Shown here: positions 1-8,838 of the stretch, piece by piece
How the letters are laid out: every line of letters begins with the position of its first letter
Numbering within the stretch: position 1 is the stretch's first letter
Source of the DNA: Oleiagrimonas sp. C23AA
Lineage (GTDB): Bacteria > Pseudomonadota > Gammaproteobacteria > Xanthomonadales > Rhodanobacteraceae
Direction: 5' to 3'
Assembly (NCBI RefSeq): GCF_011759385.1
Contig: NZ_JAARLY010000001.1
Coordinates: forward strand, 1-64,000
Length of the DNA stretch: 64,000 nucleotides
Notes under the pieces: model-generated
The model's database searches: none
The model's input: the letters and a program-made list of their open reading frames with translations, nothing else
What the model was told of the DNA's origin: nothing
Program-made: the position numbers and the translations under genes

Positions 1-27
1 CTTGAACTTGGTGTCGTATTTGGACAT
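1..27 (-). CDS. IS3-family transposase OrfA, N-terminal fragment at the window edge
   Basis: Only nine residues, MSKYDTKFK, are in the window. They match the usual N terminus of the helix-turn-helix OrfA protein of IS150-like elements. The ATG is at base 27 and the gene runs off the left edge. The assignment is supported by its position immediately inside the IS end. Confidence 0.6.
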
Positions 28-29
28 GA

Positions 30-69
30 AAAACCCCCAGAGGTTGGATCGATGTCCAACTTCTGGGGG
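30..69 (-). terminator. Hairpin plus T-run inside the IS end, just upstream of orfA
   Basis: On the minus strand an ACCCCCAGA arm pairs with TCTGGGGGT; GTTGGA/TCCAAC extends the stem, with about six loop bases and one mismatch. A run of five T follows directly, then the transposase ATG. It has the form of a rho-independent terminator. Such a hairpin would stop transcription entering the element from outside before it reaches the transposase. Confidence 0.6.
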
Positions 70-178
70 TCAGTTCATCGGGTCGCCTTTTTTTAAGGCG
101 CATCGATACAAACGGCGCCGTTGGGCGGCTGTGATAAAATTTCCGCTTTCCCGTCATCCGTGAATGCGAGAAGCCTCC

Positions 179-1378
179 ATGCCGAAGTTTGCCCAGCGCA
201 TGAGCCGCGCCAAGCCCAGCGCAATCCTTGCCATTGCCGAGCAGGCCCGCCAGCTCAAGGCGGACGGTCGCGACATCATCAGCTTTTCCATTGGTGTACC
301 CAATTTCCTGCCGGGGCCGCACGTCTATGAGGCCGCGCACAAGGCCATCGACAACGACTCCGGGCAGTACGGCTCCAACCGCGGCGATACCGCGCTGATC
401 GACGCCTTCCTCGGCCACATGGAGCGCCTGGGCCTTTCCGGCTACACGCGCGAAAACGTGAATATCGCTGTCGGCGCCAAGCACATTCTCTACAACCTGG
501 TCGAGGCGCTGATGGACGAGGGCGACGAGATCGCCTTTCCGACGCCGTACTGGACCAGCTACGTCGACATCGCCGAGATGCTCGGCATGCGCATCAAGCT
601 GCTGCCGTGTCCGCCCGAGCAGGACTACAAGCTGACGCCGCAGCAGCTGGACGAAGCACTGGCCAGCAAGCCGAAGATTTTCCTGTTCAACAATCCGTCC
701 AATCCGACCGGCATGGTCTACACCAAGGACGAGATTGCCGCGCTGGCCGACGTGCTGGCCAAGCATCCGGATACCTGGATCGTCACCGACGACATCTACA
801 ACCAGATGATCTTCGACGGCGTGGGCTACCACAATTTCGTGCAGGCCCGCCCAGAGCTGGCCGAGCGCCTGATCTTCATCGACTCGCTGTCCAAGACCTA
901 TGGCATGCCGAGCTGGCGTGTGGGTTTGATGGCCGGTCCCAAGGACGTGGCGCATGCCTGCCTGGTGCTCAATTCCAACCACATCACCTCGATTCCCGAG
1001 GTGGCGTCAGCGGCCGGCGCCGCGGCGCTGTCCGGCCCGCAGGATGTGCCGCAGGCCAAGTGTGCCGAGCTTGCGCAAAAGCGTGAAGTGGTACTGGATG
1101 CGCTGGCTGCGATTGATGGGGTTACTTGCCCGCGTCCCAGCGGCGCCTTCTATGCGTTCCCGGATATTTCCTGCGCCTTTGGCAAGTCGCACAACGGCCG
1201 CAAGATCGAGAATGACCTCGACCTTTGCGCCGCCCTGCTGGACACCAAGGATGTGGCCTGCGTACCAGGTTCGGCCTTCGGTGAGCCGCGCGCCATCCGT
1301 ATTTCCTATACCTGCCCGACCGAGCAGCTCAAGCCCGGTCTGGAGCGTATCCAGGCATTTTTCGCCGAGTTGAGCTGA
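179..1378 (+). CDS. PLP-dependent class I/II aminotransferase (AspC-like)
   Basis: A 399-residue fold-type I aminotransferase that would transfer an amino group between an amino acid and a 2-oxo acid in the cytoplasm. The PLP lysine is in [12 protein letters not shown], and the Asn-containing NNPSNPTG motif that contacts the cofactor lies upstream; R-I-S-Y near the C terminus fits the substrate-carboxylate arginine region. Length is normal. The start at 179 is preferred because GAGAAG lies upstream and the protein begins in the usual family style; an in-frame ATG at 164 would add five residues and has no ribosome site. A TAAAAT -10-like box lies at 135-140. Malate dehydrogenase follows 97 bases later. 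Substrate cannot be fixed from sequence. Confidence 0.85.
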   Translation: MPKFAQRMSRAKPSAILAIAEQARQLKADGRDIISFSIGVPNFLPGPHVYEAAHKAIDNDSGQYGSNRGDTALIDAFLGHMERLGLSGYTRENVNIAVGAKHILYNLVEALMDEGDEIAFPTPYWTSYVDIAEMLGMRIKLLPCPPEQDYKLTPQQLDEALASKPKIFLFNNPSNPTGMVYTKDEIAALADVLAKHPDTWIVTDDIYNQMIFDGVGYHNFVQARPELAERLIFIDSLSKTYGMPSWRVGLMAGPKDVAHACLVLNSNHITSIPEVASAAGAAALSGPQDVPQAKCAELAQKREVVLDALAAIDGVTCPRPSGAFYAFPDISCAFGKSHNGRKIENDLDLCAALLDTKDVACVPGSAFGEPRAIRISYTCPTEQLKPGLERIQAFFAELS

Positions 1379-1475
1379 TAAGCCAAGGGCATCGGCAACC
1401 GCGGATGGCGGCGCGCTGTCATCTGATGCCGAGGCCTCGTTCTCCATCCCCATTCCCATCCCAAGGAGTCACGCC

Positions 1476-2459
1476 ATGAAAGCCCCTGTTCGTGTTGCCG
1501 TCACCGGCGCCGCTGGCCAGATCGGTTACGCCCTGCTGTTCCGCATCGCCTCCGGCGACATGCTCGGCAAGGACCAGCCGGTCATCCTGCACCTTCTGGA
1601 AATCACCCCGGCTCTGGACGCGCTCAAGGGCGTGGTGATGGAGCTCAACGACTGCGCCTTCCCGCTGGTGCAGGACATCGTTGCCACCGATGATCTGAAC
1701 GTGGCCTTCAAGGATGTGGACTTCGCGCTGCTGGTCGGGGCCCGTCCGCGCGGCGCCGGCATGGAGCGCAAGGACCTGCTGGAAGCCAATGGCGCCATCT
1801 TTGGCCCGCAGGGCAAGGCCATCAATGATCACGCCAAGCGTGACGTGAAGGTGCTGGTGGTCGGTAACCCGGCCAACACCAATGCCCTGATCGCCCAGCA
1901 GAACGCGCCGGACCTGGATCCCAAGTGCTTCACCGCCATGGTGCGCCTGGACCACAACCGCGCCATGAGCCAGCTGGCCGAGAAGACCGGCAAGCACTCG
2001 ACCGACATCAAGCACATGACCATCTGGGGCAACCACAGCTCCACGCAGTATCCGGACCTGCACCACGTCACCGTGGACGGCAAGAAGGCGCTGGATCTGG
2101 TCGATCAGTCCTGGTACGAGAGCGATTTCATCCCGACCGTGCAGCAGCGCGGTGCGGCCATCATCAAGGCGCGTGGCGCCTCGTCGGCCGCCTCGGCCGC
2201 CTCGGCCGCCATCGACCACATGCGTTCCTGGGCGCTGGGCACCGCCGAGGGCGAGTGGGTGTCGATGGGCATTCCGGCCGACGGTTCCTACGGCATCGAG
2301 CCGGGCGTGATCTACGGCTACCCGGTTACCTGCAAGGATGGCAAGTACACCATCGTGCAGAATCTGGACGTGAACACCTTCTCGCGTGAGCGCATGGACG
2401 CCACCGACAAGGAGCTGCGTGAAGAGCGCAGTGCCGTGGAGCATCTGTTCGCCAAGTAA
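1476..2459 (+). CDS. mdh: Malate dehydrogenase (NAD-dependent, cytosolic-type)
   Basis: This 327-residue enzyme oxidises malate to oxaloacetate in the TCA cycle. The N-terminal dinucleotide motif [17 protein letters not shown] and the catalytic-His segment [12 protein letters not shown] are both present, typical of the LDH/MDH superfamily branch with a mdh of about 327 residues. AAGGAG sits 8 bases before the ATG. A bidirectional terminator follows the stop. Other malate-handling genes (fumC, sdhCDAB, NAD-malic enzyme) are elsewhere in the window but on the opposite strand. Confidence 0.95.
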   Translation: MKAPVRVAVTGAAGQIGYALLFRIASGDMLGKDQPVILHLLEITPALDALKGVVMELNDCAFPLVQDIVATDDLNVAFKDVDFALLVGARPRGAGMERKDLLEANGAIFGPQGKAINDHAKRDVKVLVVGNPANTNALIAQQNAPDLDPKCFTAMVRLDHNRAMSQLAEKTGKHSTDIKHMTIWGNHSSTQYPDLHHVTVDGKKALDLVDQSWYESDFIPTVQQRGAAIIKARGASSAASAASAAIDHMRSWALGTAEGEWVSMGIPADGSYGIEPGVIYGYPVTCKDGKYTIVQNLDVNTFSRERMDATDKELREERSAVEHLFAK

Positions 2460-2489
2460 GGCTGGCGCAACACTGGCTTCAAGCGAAAA

Positions 2490-2516
2490 GGGCGGCCCGT
2501 CGGGCCGCCCTTTTTG
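2490..2516 (+). terminator. Rho-independent terminator between mdh and the MerR gene
   Basis: GGGCGGCCCG pairs with CGGGCCGCCC and is followed by TTTTTG. The reverse strand also carries a short T tract after the stem, so it probably serves both convergent genes. Confidence 0.9.
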
Positions 2517-2518
2517 TG

Positions 2519-3568
2519 TCAGCAGGCGGGCTTGGCGCCGGGGCTGTCGCTTTGGCCCATGCTTTCCAGCGAGGCCCGCACGTAGAGAAGAAGCGGCTGG
2601 TCCACTGCCGAGCCGCTGCGAAGGTCCGGTTCGGCGGCATAGGCCTCACGGATGCGGGCATGGGTGGCCGGGTCATGCCCGGCATAGGCGGTAAACAGCG
2701 CCATCCAGCGGCGCGCGAGTTGTTGCACGGTTGGATCACTAGCTGGCAGACCAGCGTCGCGAGCCTTGAGCAGAGCCGAGATAAGTGGTGGCCAGGCGTA
2801 CATTTGCTTGCCGTAGTGCTCGCGCATACGCGCCATCTCGTGTTCGTCCAGATAGCGCGAAAAGATATTCAGCCGCGCCGCCACCACGGCGTTCTCGATG
2901 AAGCGTTCCAGAGCAGGTGTGATGCCGTTGCGTCGACGCGCCTGCGGCTCGCGTTGATTGATGGCATGCAGGCGCATCAGAAAGTCCGGGTTGTTGCCGG
3001 TGCCCAGGCTGGCCTGACGCATCCAGCGAAGCGCCAGTGCATTCGCTTGGGCGTCTCCGGGATGTAGACCCTGTTCCATGGCCGTTTGTACCTCGGCTAT
3101 CAGCGCGTCCCAGCCGCTCTTGATCCGCGGATCGGTATGCACGGGCAGGGCATCGAGTTCTTCGGATGAAAAATAGTTCTCATACATAGTCATCAACTCC
3201 AGCGTGTCCAGCCAGAAAGCTGGGTCAGGGTGCTGTCCGTTCGCGATATGCTCGCGCAGGTGGCATAGCTGCCGGTGCAGGCGGCGGTCGCGCTGCATAC
3301 TCGCTTCCAGCGCCTGTATCTGACGCTCGATAACCGCGCCGGGCGAAGTCCGTGGATCGGACAGGGTGATGCCGATATCGGTCAGCGACAGGCCCAGCCG
3401 ACGCAGTGCGACGATGCGGTACAGTCGCGTCACGTCGCCGGGGGTATAAAGCCGATAGCCGGCGTCCGAGCGCGCCGAGGGCTCGAGCAGGCCAATGCGG
3501 TGGTAGTGGTGCAGGGTGCGCACGGTCAGGCCGCTGCGCCGGGCCAGTTCACCTACTTTCAGTTGCAT
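2519..3568 (-). CDS. MerR-family regulator with TipAS-like C-terminal region
   Basis: A 349-residue transcription regulator. Residues 1-70 are a MerR winged-helix domain (VGELARRSGLTVRTLHHYHRIG, then GYRLYTPGDVTRLYRI), followed by a dimerisation helix. The long C-terminal part (from about residue 120) resembles the TipAS drug-binding domain of TipAL and appears to hold two related copies: an ALRWMRQAS-type segment and a second LARRWMALF-type segment about 100 residues later. An upstream ATG-bearing extension of 80 residues exists, but the ATG at 3568 aligns with the MerR N terminus. The inducer is unknown. A MerR-type operator lies directly upstream, so autoregulation is likely. Confidence 0.85.
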   Translation of the reverse strand: MQLKVGELARRSGLTVRTLHHYHRIGLLEPSARSDAGYRLYTPGDVTRLYRIVALRRLGLSLTDIGITLSDPRTSPGAVIERQIQALEASMQRDRRLHRQLCHLREHIANGQHPDPAFWLDTLELMTMYENYFSSEELDALPVHTDPRIKSGWDALIAEVQTAMEQGLHPGDAQANALALRWMRQASLGTGNNPDFLMRLHAINQREPQARRRNGITPALERFIENAVVAARLNIFSRYLDEHEMARMREHYGKQMYAWPPLISALLKARDAGLPASDPTVQQLARRWMALFTAYAGHDPATHARIREAYAAEPDLRSGSAVDQPLLLYVRASLESMGQSDSPGAKPAC

Positions 3569-3599
3569 CGCCAACCTCTCGATCGATTCGGACGGGATC

Positions 3600-3630
3600 A
3601 CGCTACGGCCTGACGTTGCGTCAGGGTCAA
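3600..3630 (-). promoter_or_regulatory. MerR-type promoter/operator of the TipA-like regulator
   Basis: On the minus strand TTGACC (3630-3625) acts as -35 and TAGCGT (3605-3600) as a weak -10, 19 bases apart. The spacer contains the perfect dyad CCTGACG-3 nt-CGTCAGG (3609-3625). Overlong spacing with a centred dyad is the hallmark of promoters twisted open by MerR proteins. The start codon is 31 bases downstream of the -10. Confidence 0.8.
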
Positions 3631-3808
3631 GCACGATCTGCCGACATGCTGAGCGCCGTGAAGGATGGCATGGCCGCCATGGTGCGCCATAGCCCAGCTG
3701 TAGCAGACCATGTGGCTTTTGCACGATCATCGCCGCCCGATAAAAGCGTATGCTCGCCGCAGGGGCATGCCGACCCTGACACCTCACGCAACCCTGGGAG
3801 AAATGCAT

Positions 3809-4348
3809 ATGAAACGCTGGTTACTTTGTCTTCCCGCCCTGATGGCGCTTGTTGCCCTGCCGGCGCTGGCCTCGCTGCCCGATGGCGCCAAGGCGCCCAT
3901 GTTCACGACCCAGGCTTCACTGGGTGGCAAGGTGTTTTCCTATTCGCTGGCCAACGCGCTCAAGAAAGGGCCGGTGGTGCTGTACTTCTATCCGGCCGCC
4001 TTCACCAAGGGCTGCACCATCGAGGCCCATGACTTCGCCGCGGCCACCAGCAAGTACAAGGCGCTGGGGGCGACGGTGATCGGTGTCTCGGCCGACAAGA
4101 TCGGCACGTTGAAGAAATTCTCCGTCAGCGAGTGCCGCAGCAAGTTTGCCGTGGCCTCCGATGCCGATCAGCACATCATGAAGTCCTACGATGCGGTGCT
4201 GCCAGGGCACGACCAGTACGCCAACCGGACCTCGTACGTGATCGCGCCCAACGGCAAGGTGATCTACAGCTACACCAACCTCAATCCAGCCAAGCACGTC
4301 GCCAATACCCTGGCAGCGCTCAAGCGCTGGAAGGCGGCTCAGCACTAA
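3809..4348 (+). CDS. Exported peroxiredoxin (AhpC/TSA, Bcp-like)
   Basis: A 179-residue thiol peroxidase that would reduce hydroperoxides outside the cytoplasm. A signal peptide (MKRWLLCLPALMALVALPALA) precedes the thioredoxin-fold domain. The peroxidatic cysteine is C69 in FYPAAFTKGC, the Bcp-type motif; a second cysteine, C109, could resolve it. The start at 3809 is chosen because it opens the signal peptide and has GGGAGA upstream; an ATG six bases earlier adds two residues. Bcp proteins are usually cytoplasmic, so the signal peptide is the less common form. It ends at a terminator. Confidence 0.85.
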   Translation: MKRWLLCLPALMALVALPALASLPDGAKAPMFTTQASLGGKVFSYSLANALKKGPVVLYFYPAAFTKGCTIEAHDFAAATSKYKALGATVIGVSADKIGTLKKFSVSECRSKFAVASDADQHIMKSYDAVLPGHDQYANRTSYVIAPNGKVIYSYTNLNPAKHVANTLAALKRWKAAQH

Positions 4349-4370
4349 AAACGTCTTCAAGTTGTTGCCA

Positions 4371-4394
4371 AGAAGCCCGGTTCGCCGGGCTTCT
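4371..4394 (+). terminator. Terminator downstream of the peroxiredoxin
   Basis: AGAAGCCCGG pairs with CCGGGCTTCT around a short TTCG-type loop and is followed by TTGCGTT. The T tract is weak but the stem is strong. Confidence 0.7.
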
Positions 4395-4522
4395 TGCGTT
4401 AAACGTGACGCATACCGTGGCATGGCTTGTTGTGATCCGATTCACGGTTCAGCCTGAAGTTATGCATTAACTAAAAAAGCTATGTTATTGTCTTGCGGTA
4501 CTAATTGTTGCAGGACAGGAAC

Positions 4523-5705
4523 ATGAACCGTCGGGGGTTTCTCGGGTTGCTGGGTGCGATATCGCTGTTGCCATGCTCGGCGAGCATGGCTGCGGAGCTA
4601 TCCACCTCCAGACGCCTGAAGGCCTACCGCGTCAGCAAGCAGGCCGATGCCACCAGCCTGGTGCTGGATCTGTTCGGCGATGTGTCCTATCAGGTGTTCA
4701 CGCTGGACAATCCGCCGCGCGTGGTGATTGATCTGGATGGCGTGGTGCCGCACCTGCCGGTCGAGCACATGGATTTTTCCGGCACGCCGATTGCGGGCAT
4801 CCGCCATGGCCGTCACGGCAATGGCATGCGGCTGGTGCTGGATATGCGCAAGGCGGTGACGCCGCAGTCGTTCCTGCTCGATGGCGCGCACGCCGGTCAA
4901 CGTCAGCTGGTGATCAACCTGCCGCATACGCCGGCGGCGGCGATTCCGGCCAGCCAGGTGGCATCGACGCCGGTGCAAACCCACCACGACGCGTCGTCCG
5001 GCGGTGATTTCCATCGATCCGGGTCACGGCGGCAAGGATCCTGGCGCGGTCAGTGCCGGCGATCAGTACGAGAAGTATGTGGCCTTCACCATCGCGCACA
5101 AGCTGTACGGCCTGCTCGACGCCATGCCGCAGTTCCAGCCGGTGATGACGCGCGACGACGACACTTTCATTGCCCTGCGCGAACGCGTGCTGCTGGCGCA
5201 CCAGAACAAGGCGGACATGTTCGTGTCCATTCACGCTGACGCCGCGCCCAATCGCAGCGCCCGCGGCGCCTCGGTCTATGTGCTGTCCGAGCATGGTGCC
5301 AGTTCGGCGATGGCGCGATTCCTGGCCGAGAGCGAGAACAGCGCCGACCGCTACGATTCGCTGCGCGACAGTGCGCTGTACTCGCACGACAAGCGCCTGT
5401 CCGAGGTGCTGGTGGACATGTCCATGCGCACCACCAAGCGCTACAGCCAGGACCTGGGCAAGCTGCTGCTGTCCGATCTCAAGCGCACCTCGCGCATCCA
5501 CCAGCACCGTGTCGACCACGCCGCCTTCGCCGTGCTCAAGTCGCCGGACATTCCGTCGGTACTGGTCGAAACCGGTTTCATGAGCAATCGCGACGATTGC
5601 CGTCTGCTGCACACCGATCACCACCAGCAGGCGCTGGCCGAATCGCTGACCAGCGGCATCAAGCAGTATTTCGACAAGTATCCGCTGGCCTATCGCGCCG
5701 CGTAA
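4523..5705 (+). pseudogene. amiC: N-acetylmuramoyl-L-alanine amidase (AMIN + Amidase_3), split by a frameshift
   Basis: The 5' part encodes a twin-arginine-type signal (MNRRGFLGLL) and an AMIN domain that targets the septum. The 3' part encodes a complete Amidase_3 zinc hydrolase: SIDPGHGG, the EKYVAF glutamate, SIHAD and catalytic VLVETGF. The two parts are in different frames. The AMIN frame runs on to a stop near 5239, while the amidase frame is open well upstream of its first GTG at 5004 and reads RRPAVISIDPGHGG. The switch, equal to one extra base, falls in the interdomain linker, roughly 4950-5003. It may be a sequencing error, a true mutation, or a slippage site. If intact it would be about 394 residues and would split daughter-cell murein. 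Confidence 0.8.
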
Positions 5706-5729
5706 TCGGCCGGCCGCAGTGCATCTGCG

Positions 5730-6338
5730 TCAGCTCACGTGCTGGCGCAGGCGTGAAACCTCGTCGTGCCGGAAGCAGGTTTGCAGGTGATCGTTGATCA
5801 TGCCGGTGGCCTGCATCCAGGCATATACGATCACCGGGCCAACGAAGCGAAAGCCGCGCTTTTTCAGGGTGCGTGAAAGCTGCTCGGAGGCCGGTGACTG
5901 CGTCGGCGTCTGCGACGGATCGGTCAGTGGCGAGCGTTCGCGCACGCGCATGGCGTGACGCCAGCAGAAGGTGGCAAAATCCTCGCCGTCGGCCTGCATG
6001 GCCAGATACGCGCGCGCATTGCCGATGGTGGCCTCGATCTTCGAGCGTGAGCGGATGATGCCGGGATTGGCCAGCAGGCGCTGCACGTCGCGCTCGTCAA
6101 ATTGCGCCACGCGCACCGGCTCGAAACCGGCGAAGGCGTCGCGAAAGGCTTCGCGCTTTTTCAGCACCGTCAGCCATGACAGCCCAGCCTGAAAGCCGTC
6201 CAGCATCAGCTTTTCCCATAGCGCGCGGCTGTCGCGTACCGGCACGCCCCATTCGGTGTCGTGATAGTCGCGCAGCAGCGGGTCGCTCTGCGCCCACGGA
6301 CAACGATGCAGGCGGCTGGTGTCGGACTCAGTGCTCAC
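5730..6338 (-). CDS. tag: DNA-3-methyladenine glycosylase I
   Basis: A 202-residue base-excision repair enzyme that removes 3-methyladenine. The zinc and recognition signature is visible: RCPW near the N terminus, YHDTEWG, then TGMINDHLQTCFRH near the C terminus. The GTG at 6338 overlaps the stop of the phytochrome gene (6330-6328), so translation is probably coupled. An in-frame ATG 36 bases earlier lies inside bphP and lacks homology. Being the last gene of a phytochrome operon is unusual for tag. It converges on the amidase gene with 24 bases between stops. Confidence 0.9.
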   Translation of the reverse strand: MSTESDTSRLHRCPWAQSDPLLRDYHDTEWGVPVRDSRALWEKLMLDGFQAGLSWLTVLKKREAFRDAFAGFEPVRVAQFDERDVQRLLANPGIIRSRSKIEATIGNARAYLAMQADGEDFATFCWRHAMRVRERSPLTDPSQTPTQSPASEQLSRTLKKRGFRFVGPVIVYAWMQATGMINDHLQTCFRHDEVSRLRQHVS

Positions 6339-8229
6339 GGCGCAGCAGGGCCAGGTAGTGGGAGATGCCTCCATCTTCGCCGGGTACCGGCTCCAGTTCC
6401 ATGACCACGCTCAAGTCACCGGACATGGCGGTATGCACCGTGACATCGATGTGCAGCACCTGGCCGGCTTCGTGCGTGTCGCCGTCGGAAGCTTCGTCCG
6501 GCACCTGCACGAAGCGCGAAAACAGGTGGCCGATCACCTCGTGCTCGTCCAGCCCGGTCAGCCGGGTGAAGGCGGCATTGACGAAGGAAATGGGCATGTC
6601 CGGCCATATCGCGCCCGGCGCGGCCTCGACGATCAGCACCGCATCCTGCAGGCGCGACAGCGAGGCGCGCAGCACGCCGGCATCGTTCTGGTGGTGCTTG
6701 CGTTCCATCACCTCGATCAGCACGCGCAGTGCCCGCGCCGATTCCAGATGCTGGCGATCCCAGGGCCGCGAGCGGCCGCGAACTTCTTCCTGCCAGGCAT
6801 CGAAGCTCTTGCGCGGCGACAGGCGGGCGCCGGGAATTTCCTGCAATTTGGAAAGGTGCGGGTTGCCACCCCAGCGCACGTCGCGGATCTGCTCGCGGCG
6901 AGTCCACAGCAGGGCGGCGTGGCTGTCACTGCGCAGCGGCATGAAGATGATGCCGGCGGCCAGTTCGGTGACATCGGCCAGTTCCGGCAGTCGCTCACCC
7001 AGGGCGTCGGTGTGCAGCACGCCGGCGATGTCGGAGCTGACGTCGGCCCGCGAGCGCTCGATCGCATCGCGGATGCGCAGCAGTTGCTCGTGATCGGGCG
7101 TGCGGCCGTGGCTGACCACGTGGTCGCCGTCATAGATGGCCACGCCATCGGCATCGACCGCATCCAGCAGCTCCGGCGCCGAAGCCATCAGCAGATCGGC
7201 GCTGATGCGGTCGCTCTCGCTGAAGGCGGTGATCAGTTTTTCGCGCACGGTGAGCAGGGCACTTTCCAGCGTTACCTTGTTGCGCTCTTCCAGCGCGCCG
7301 ATGCGCAGTGCCAGGCTGCGTGCCACCGCGTCGGCGGCCTCGCGCATGGTGTGGTCGGCAAACAGTGGCATGTAGTGATGACAGGCGATCAGGCCCCACA
7401 GCTTGTCGTTGACCACGATGGAAGCGACCAGCGTGGCGCTGACGCCCATGTTGCCCAAGTATTCCAGATGCACGCGCGAGACGCTGCGCAACGAGACGTC
7501 GCTCAAGTCGGTGGCGGCATTGGTTTCCGGGTCGGTGGGCGGCATCAGGGGCGAAGGCGTGTACTGCACATCGCTGATCTGACGCACCCGGTTGCGCACA
7601 TACAGCGCGCGCGCCTGGGCGGGAATGTCGGTGGCCGGATAGTGCAGGCCCAAAAACGGTTCCAGACGATCGGCATGCGCCTCGGCGATCACTTCGCCAT
7701 TCCAGTCCGAGTCGAAACGGTAGATCATCACGCGGTCGTAACCGAGCAGCTGGCGGATGCCCTTGGCCGCGCGCGCGGCGGCGTGCTCGATACTGGCGTC
7801 CTGCTCGATCTTGCGCAGCAGCGGATAGGCATTGCGCGGCCCGTCATCGCGCCCGGGATGCGCGTTGGGCTCGATCTCGATCAGCCAGCGCGTGTCGTAA
7901 AGATGCAGCGCCGCGCACCACGGCGAGCGCACGGTCTGGCTGCGTGTGGGCAAACTGACCGGTATGAACGGCAGATGCAGCGGGCGCTCGCTGTCGTCAT
8001 CCAGCGCCAGCGTATCGGGCAACGTCAGCACGCTGTCCAGCGGCTGGCCCAGCAGCTCGGTCGGTTCGCGCTCGAGTATCGGTTTGGCGGTGCCGCTGAC
8101 CTGCAGGATGCGCCGGTCGCTCGCGTCGACCACCAGCAACACGCCATGTGGCTGTACCGCACCCGGAATGTGGATCGGCTCGCGCTCGCACGAGCTCAGG
8201 TCGGGGGCGTTGGAAAGCGGGTCAGCCAT
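6328..8229 (-). CDS. bphP: Bacteriophytochrome with PAS output domain, no kinase
   Basis: A 633-residue biliverdin photoreceptor. Cys14 (SSCEREPIHIPGAVQPHG) is the expected thioether attachment site ahead of the PAS domain. The GAF domain has PATDIP with Asp201, and the PHY tongue has PRKSF at 472-476. Instead of a histidine kinase, the C terminus (about 530-633) is a single PAS domain (VNAAFTRLTGLDEHEVIGH). This is the same layout and nearly the same length as the Xanthomonas campestris phytochrome. The start at 8229 overlaps the heme oxygenase stop (ATGGCTGA). An upstream extension to 8289 is inside bphO and is rejected. Signal output must go through a partner protein not evident here. Confidence 0.93.
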   Translation of the reverse strand: MADPLSNAPDLSSCEREPIHIPGAVQPHGVLLVVDASDRRILQVSGTAKPILEREPTELLGQPLDSVLTLPDTLALDDDSERPLHLPFIPVSLPTRSQTVRSPWCAALHLYDTRWLIEIEPNAHPGRDDGPRNAYPLLRKIEQDASIEHAAARAAKGIRQLLGYDRVMIYRFDSDWNGEVIAEAHADRLEPFLGLHYPATDIPAQARALYVRNRVRQISDVQYTPSPLMPPTDPETNAATDLSDVSLRSVSRVHLEYLGNMGVSATLVASIVVNDKLWGLIACHHYMPLFADHTMREAADAVARSLALRIGALEERNKVTLESALLTVREKLITAFSESDRISADLLMASAPELLDAVDADGVAIYDGDHVVSHGRTPDHEQLLRIRDAIERSRADVSSDIAGVLHTDALGERLPELADVTELAAGIIFMPLRSDSHAALLWTRREQIRDVRWGGNPHLSKLQEIPGARLSPRKSFDAWQEEVRGRSRPWDRQHLESARALRVLIEVMERKHHQNDAGVLRASLSRLQDAVLIVEAAPGAIWPDMPISFVNAAFTRLTGLDEHEVIGHLFSRFVQVPDEASDGDTHEAGQVLHIDVTVHTAMSGDLSVVMELEPVPGEDGGISHYLALLRREH

Positions 8230-8833
8230 GGGCCTGCCAATGTCTAAACTGGTAATGGAATGCCGCAAACATGGCGTGTGCGCCTTCAATGGCGCGCGCG
8301 CGCTGTTGCGGGGCGGTCAATTGTGCATCCAGCACACGTCGGAAGGCGGGCCAGCGGGCCGGCTCGTCTTCGCCCAGTGTGTAGAAGCGAAAATCATCGG
8401 AGTGTCCGCCCAACAGTGCGGCCAGTTGCCTGCTCAGCAGGCGCGCACCCAGGGTGGAACCTTCCACCACGTATAGCATGCCCCAGCAAGCGTCGGCATC
8501 GTGTGTGGGAAGCCTCGGCACCAGCGGCGCCATGTCCGGCCTGTCGCCCAGATCGGCGGCCAGCGCCGGCAAGCGCGAGCGGTAATGCCAGCCGGCGGCG
8601 GGCACGTCATCGTCCAGCCAGCGGCGGGCGGCCTGCTCGAAGTGAAGGAAGATCGGCCACTGCGCGCGCAGCAGCGCGTGATAGCCGGCGCGATCCAGCT
8701 GCCCTTCGCTCAGAGCCTGCATGGGCGGCGTGCGTTCGGCGTTCTGGTGGGCCTCGCGTGTGGCCACGCGCAGCGCCAGGGCGGCGCTGTCTCCGGTGTC
8801 GGTGGACTTGGGTGTTTCGGCGGTGGCAGGCAC
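8222..8833 (-). CDS. bphO: Heme oxygenase supplying biliverdin
   Basis: A 203-residue HO-family enzyme that opens heme to biliverdin, the phytochrome chromophore. His29 in ATREAHQNAE is the proximal heme ligand and GMLYVVEGSTLGARLL is the distal-helix motif. It starts with GTG at 8833, five bases after the stop of the upstream membrane protein, and its stop overlaps the bphP start. The bphO-bphP pairing lets the cell make chromophore and apoprotein together. Confidence 0.93.
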   Translation of the reverse strand: MPATAETPKSTDTGDSAALALRVATREAHQNAERTPPMQALSEGQLDRAGYHALLRAQWPIFLHFEQAARRWLDDDVPAAGWHYRSRLPALAADLGDRPDMAPLVPRLPTHDADACWGMLYVVEGSTLGARLLSRQLAALLGGHSDDFRFYTLGEDEPARWPAFRRVLDAQLTAPQQRARAIEGAHAMFAAFHYQFRHWQAHG

Positions 8834-8838
8834 CGCGC

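Larger units (their letters stand above)
1..77 (-). mobile_element. End of an IS3-family (IS150-like) insertion sequence
   Basis: Read on the minus strand from base 77, the sequence starts TGAACTGACCCCCAGAAGTT, which matches the terminal inverted repeat style of IS150-group elements. The start of the first transposase frame follows at base 27. Only this end lies in the window, so the other repeat and the target duplication cannot be checked. The element ends about 100 bases upstream of the aminotransferase start, so it separates that gene from whatever lay upstream. Family assignment rests on the end sequence and nine transposase residues. Confidence 0.75.

Noticed and set aside
84-100. CGCCTT-TTTTT-AAGGCG hairpin upstream of the aminotransferase as a terminator
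   Set aside because: The stem is short and no T tract follows it.
6319-8247. A 640-codon open frame on the plus strand across bphP
   Set aside because: It is a mirror of the phytochrome gene in GC-rich DNA; its translation has no motif and is rich in His/Gln/Arg.
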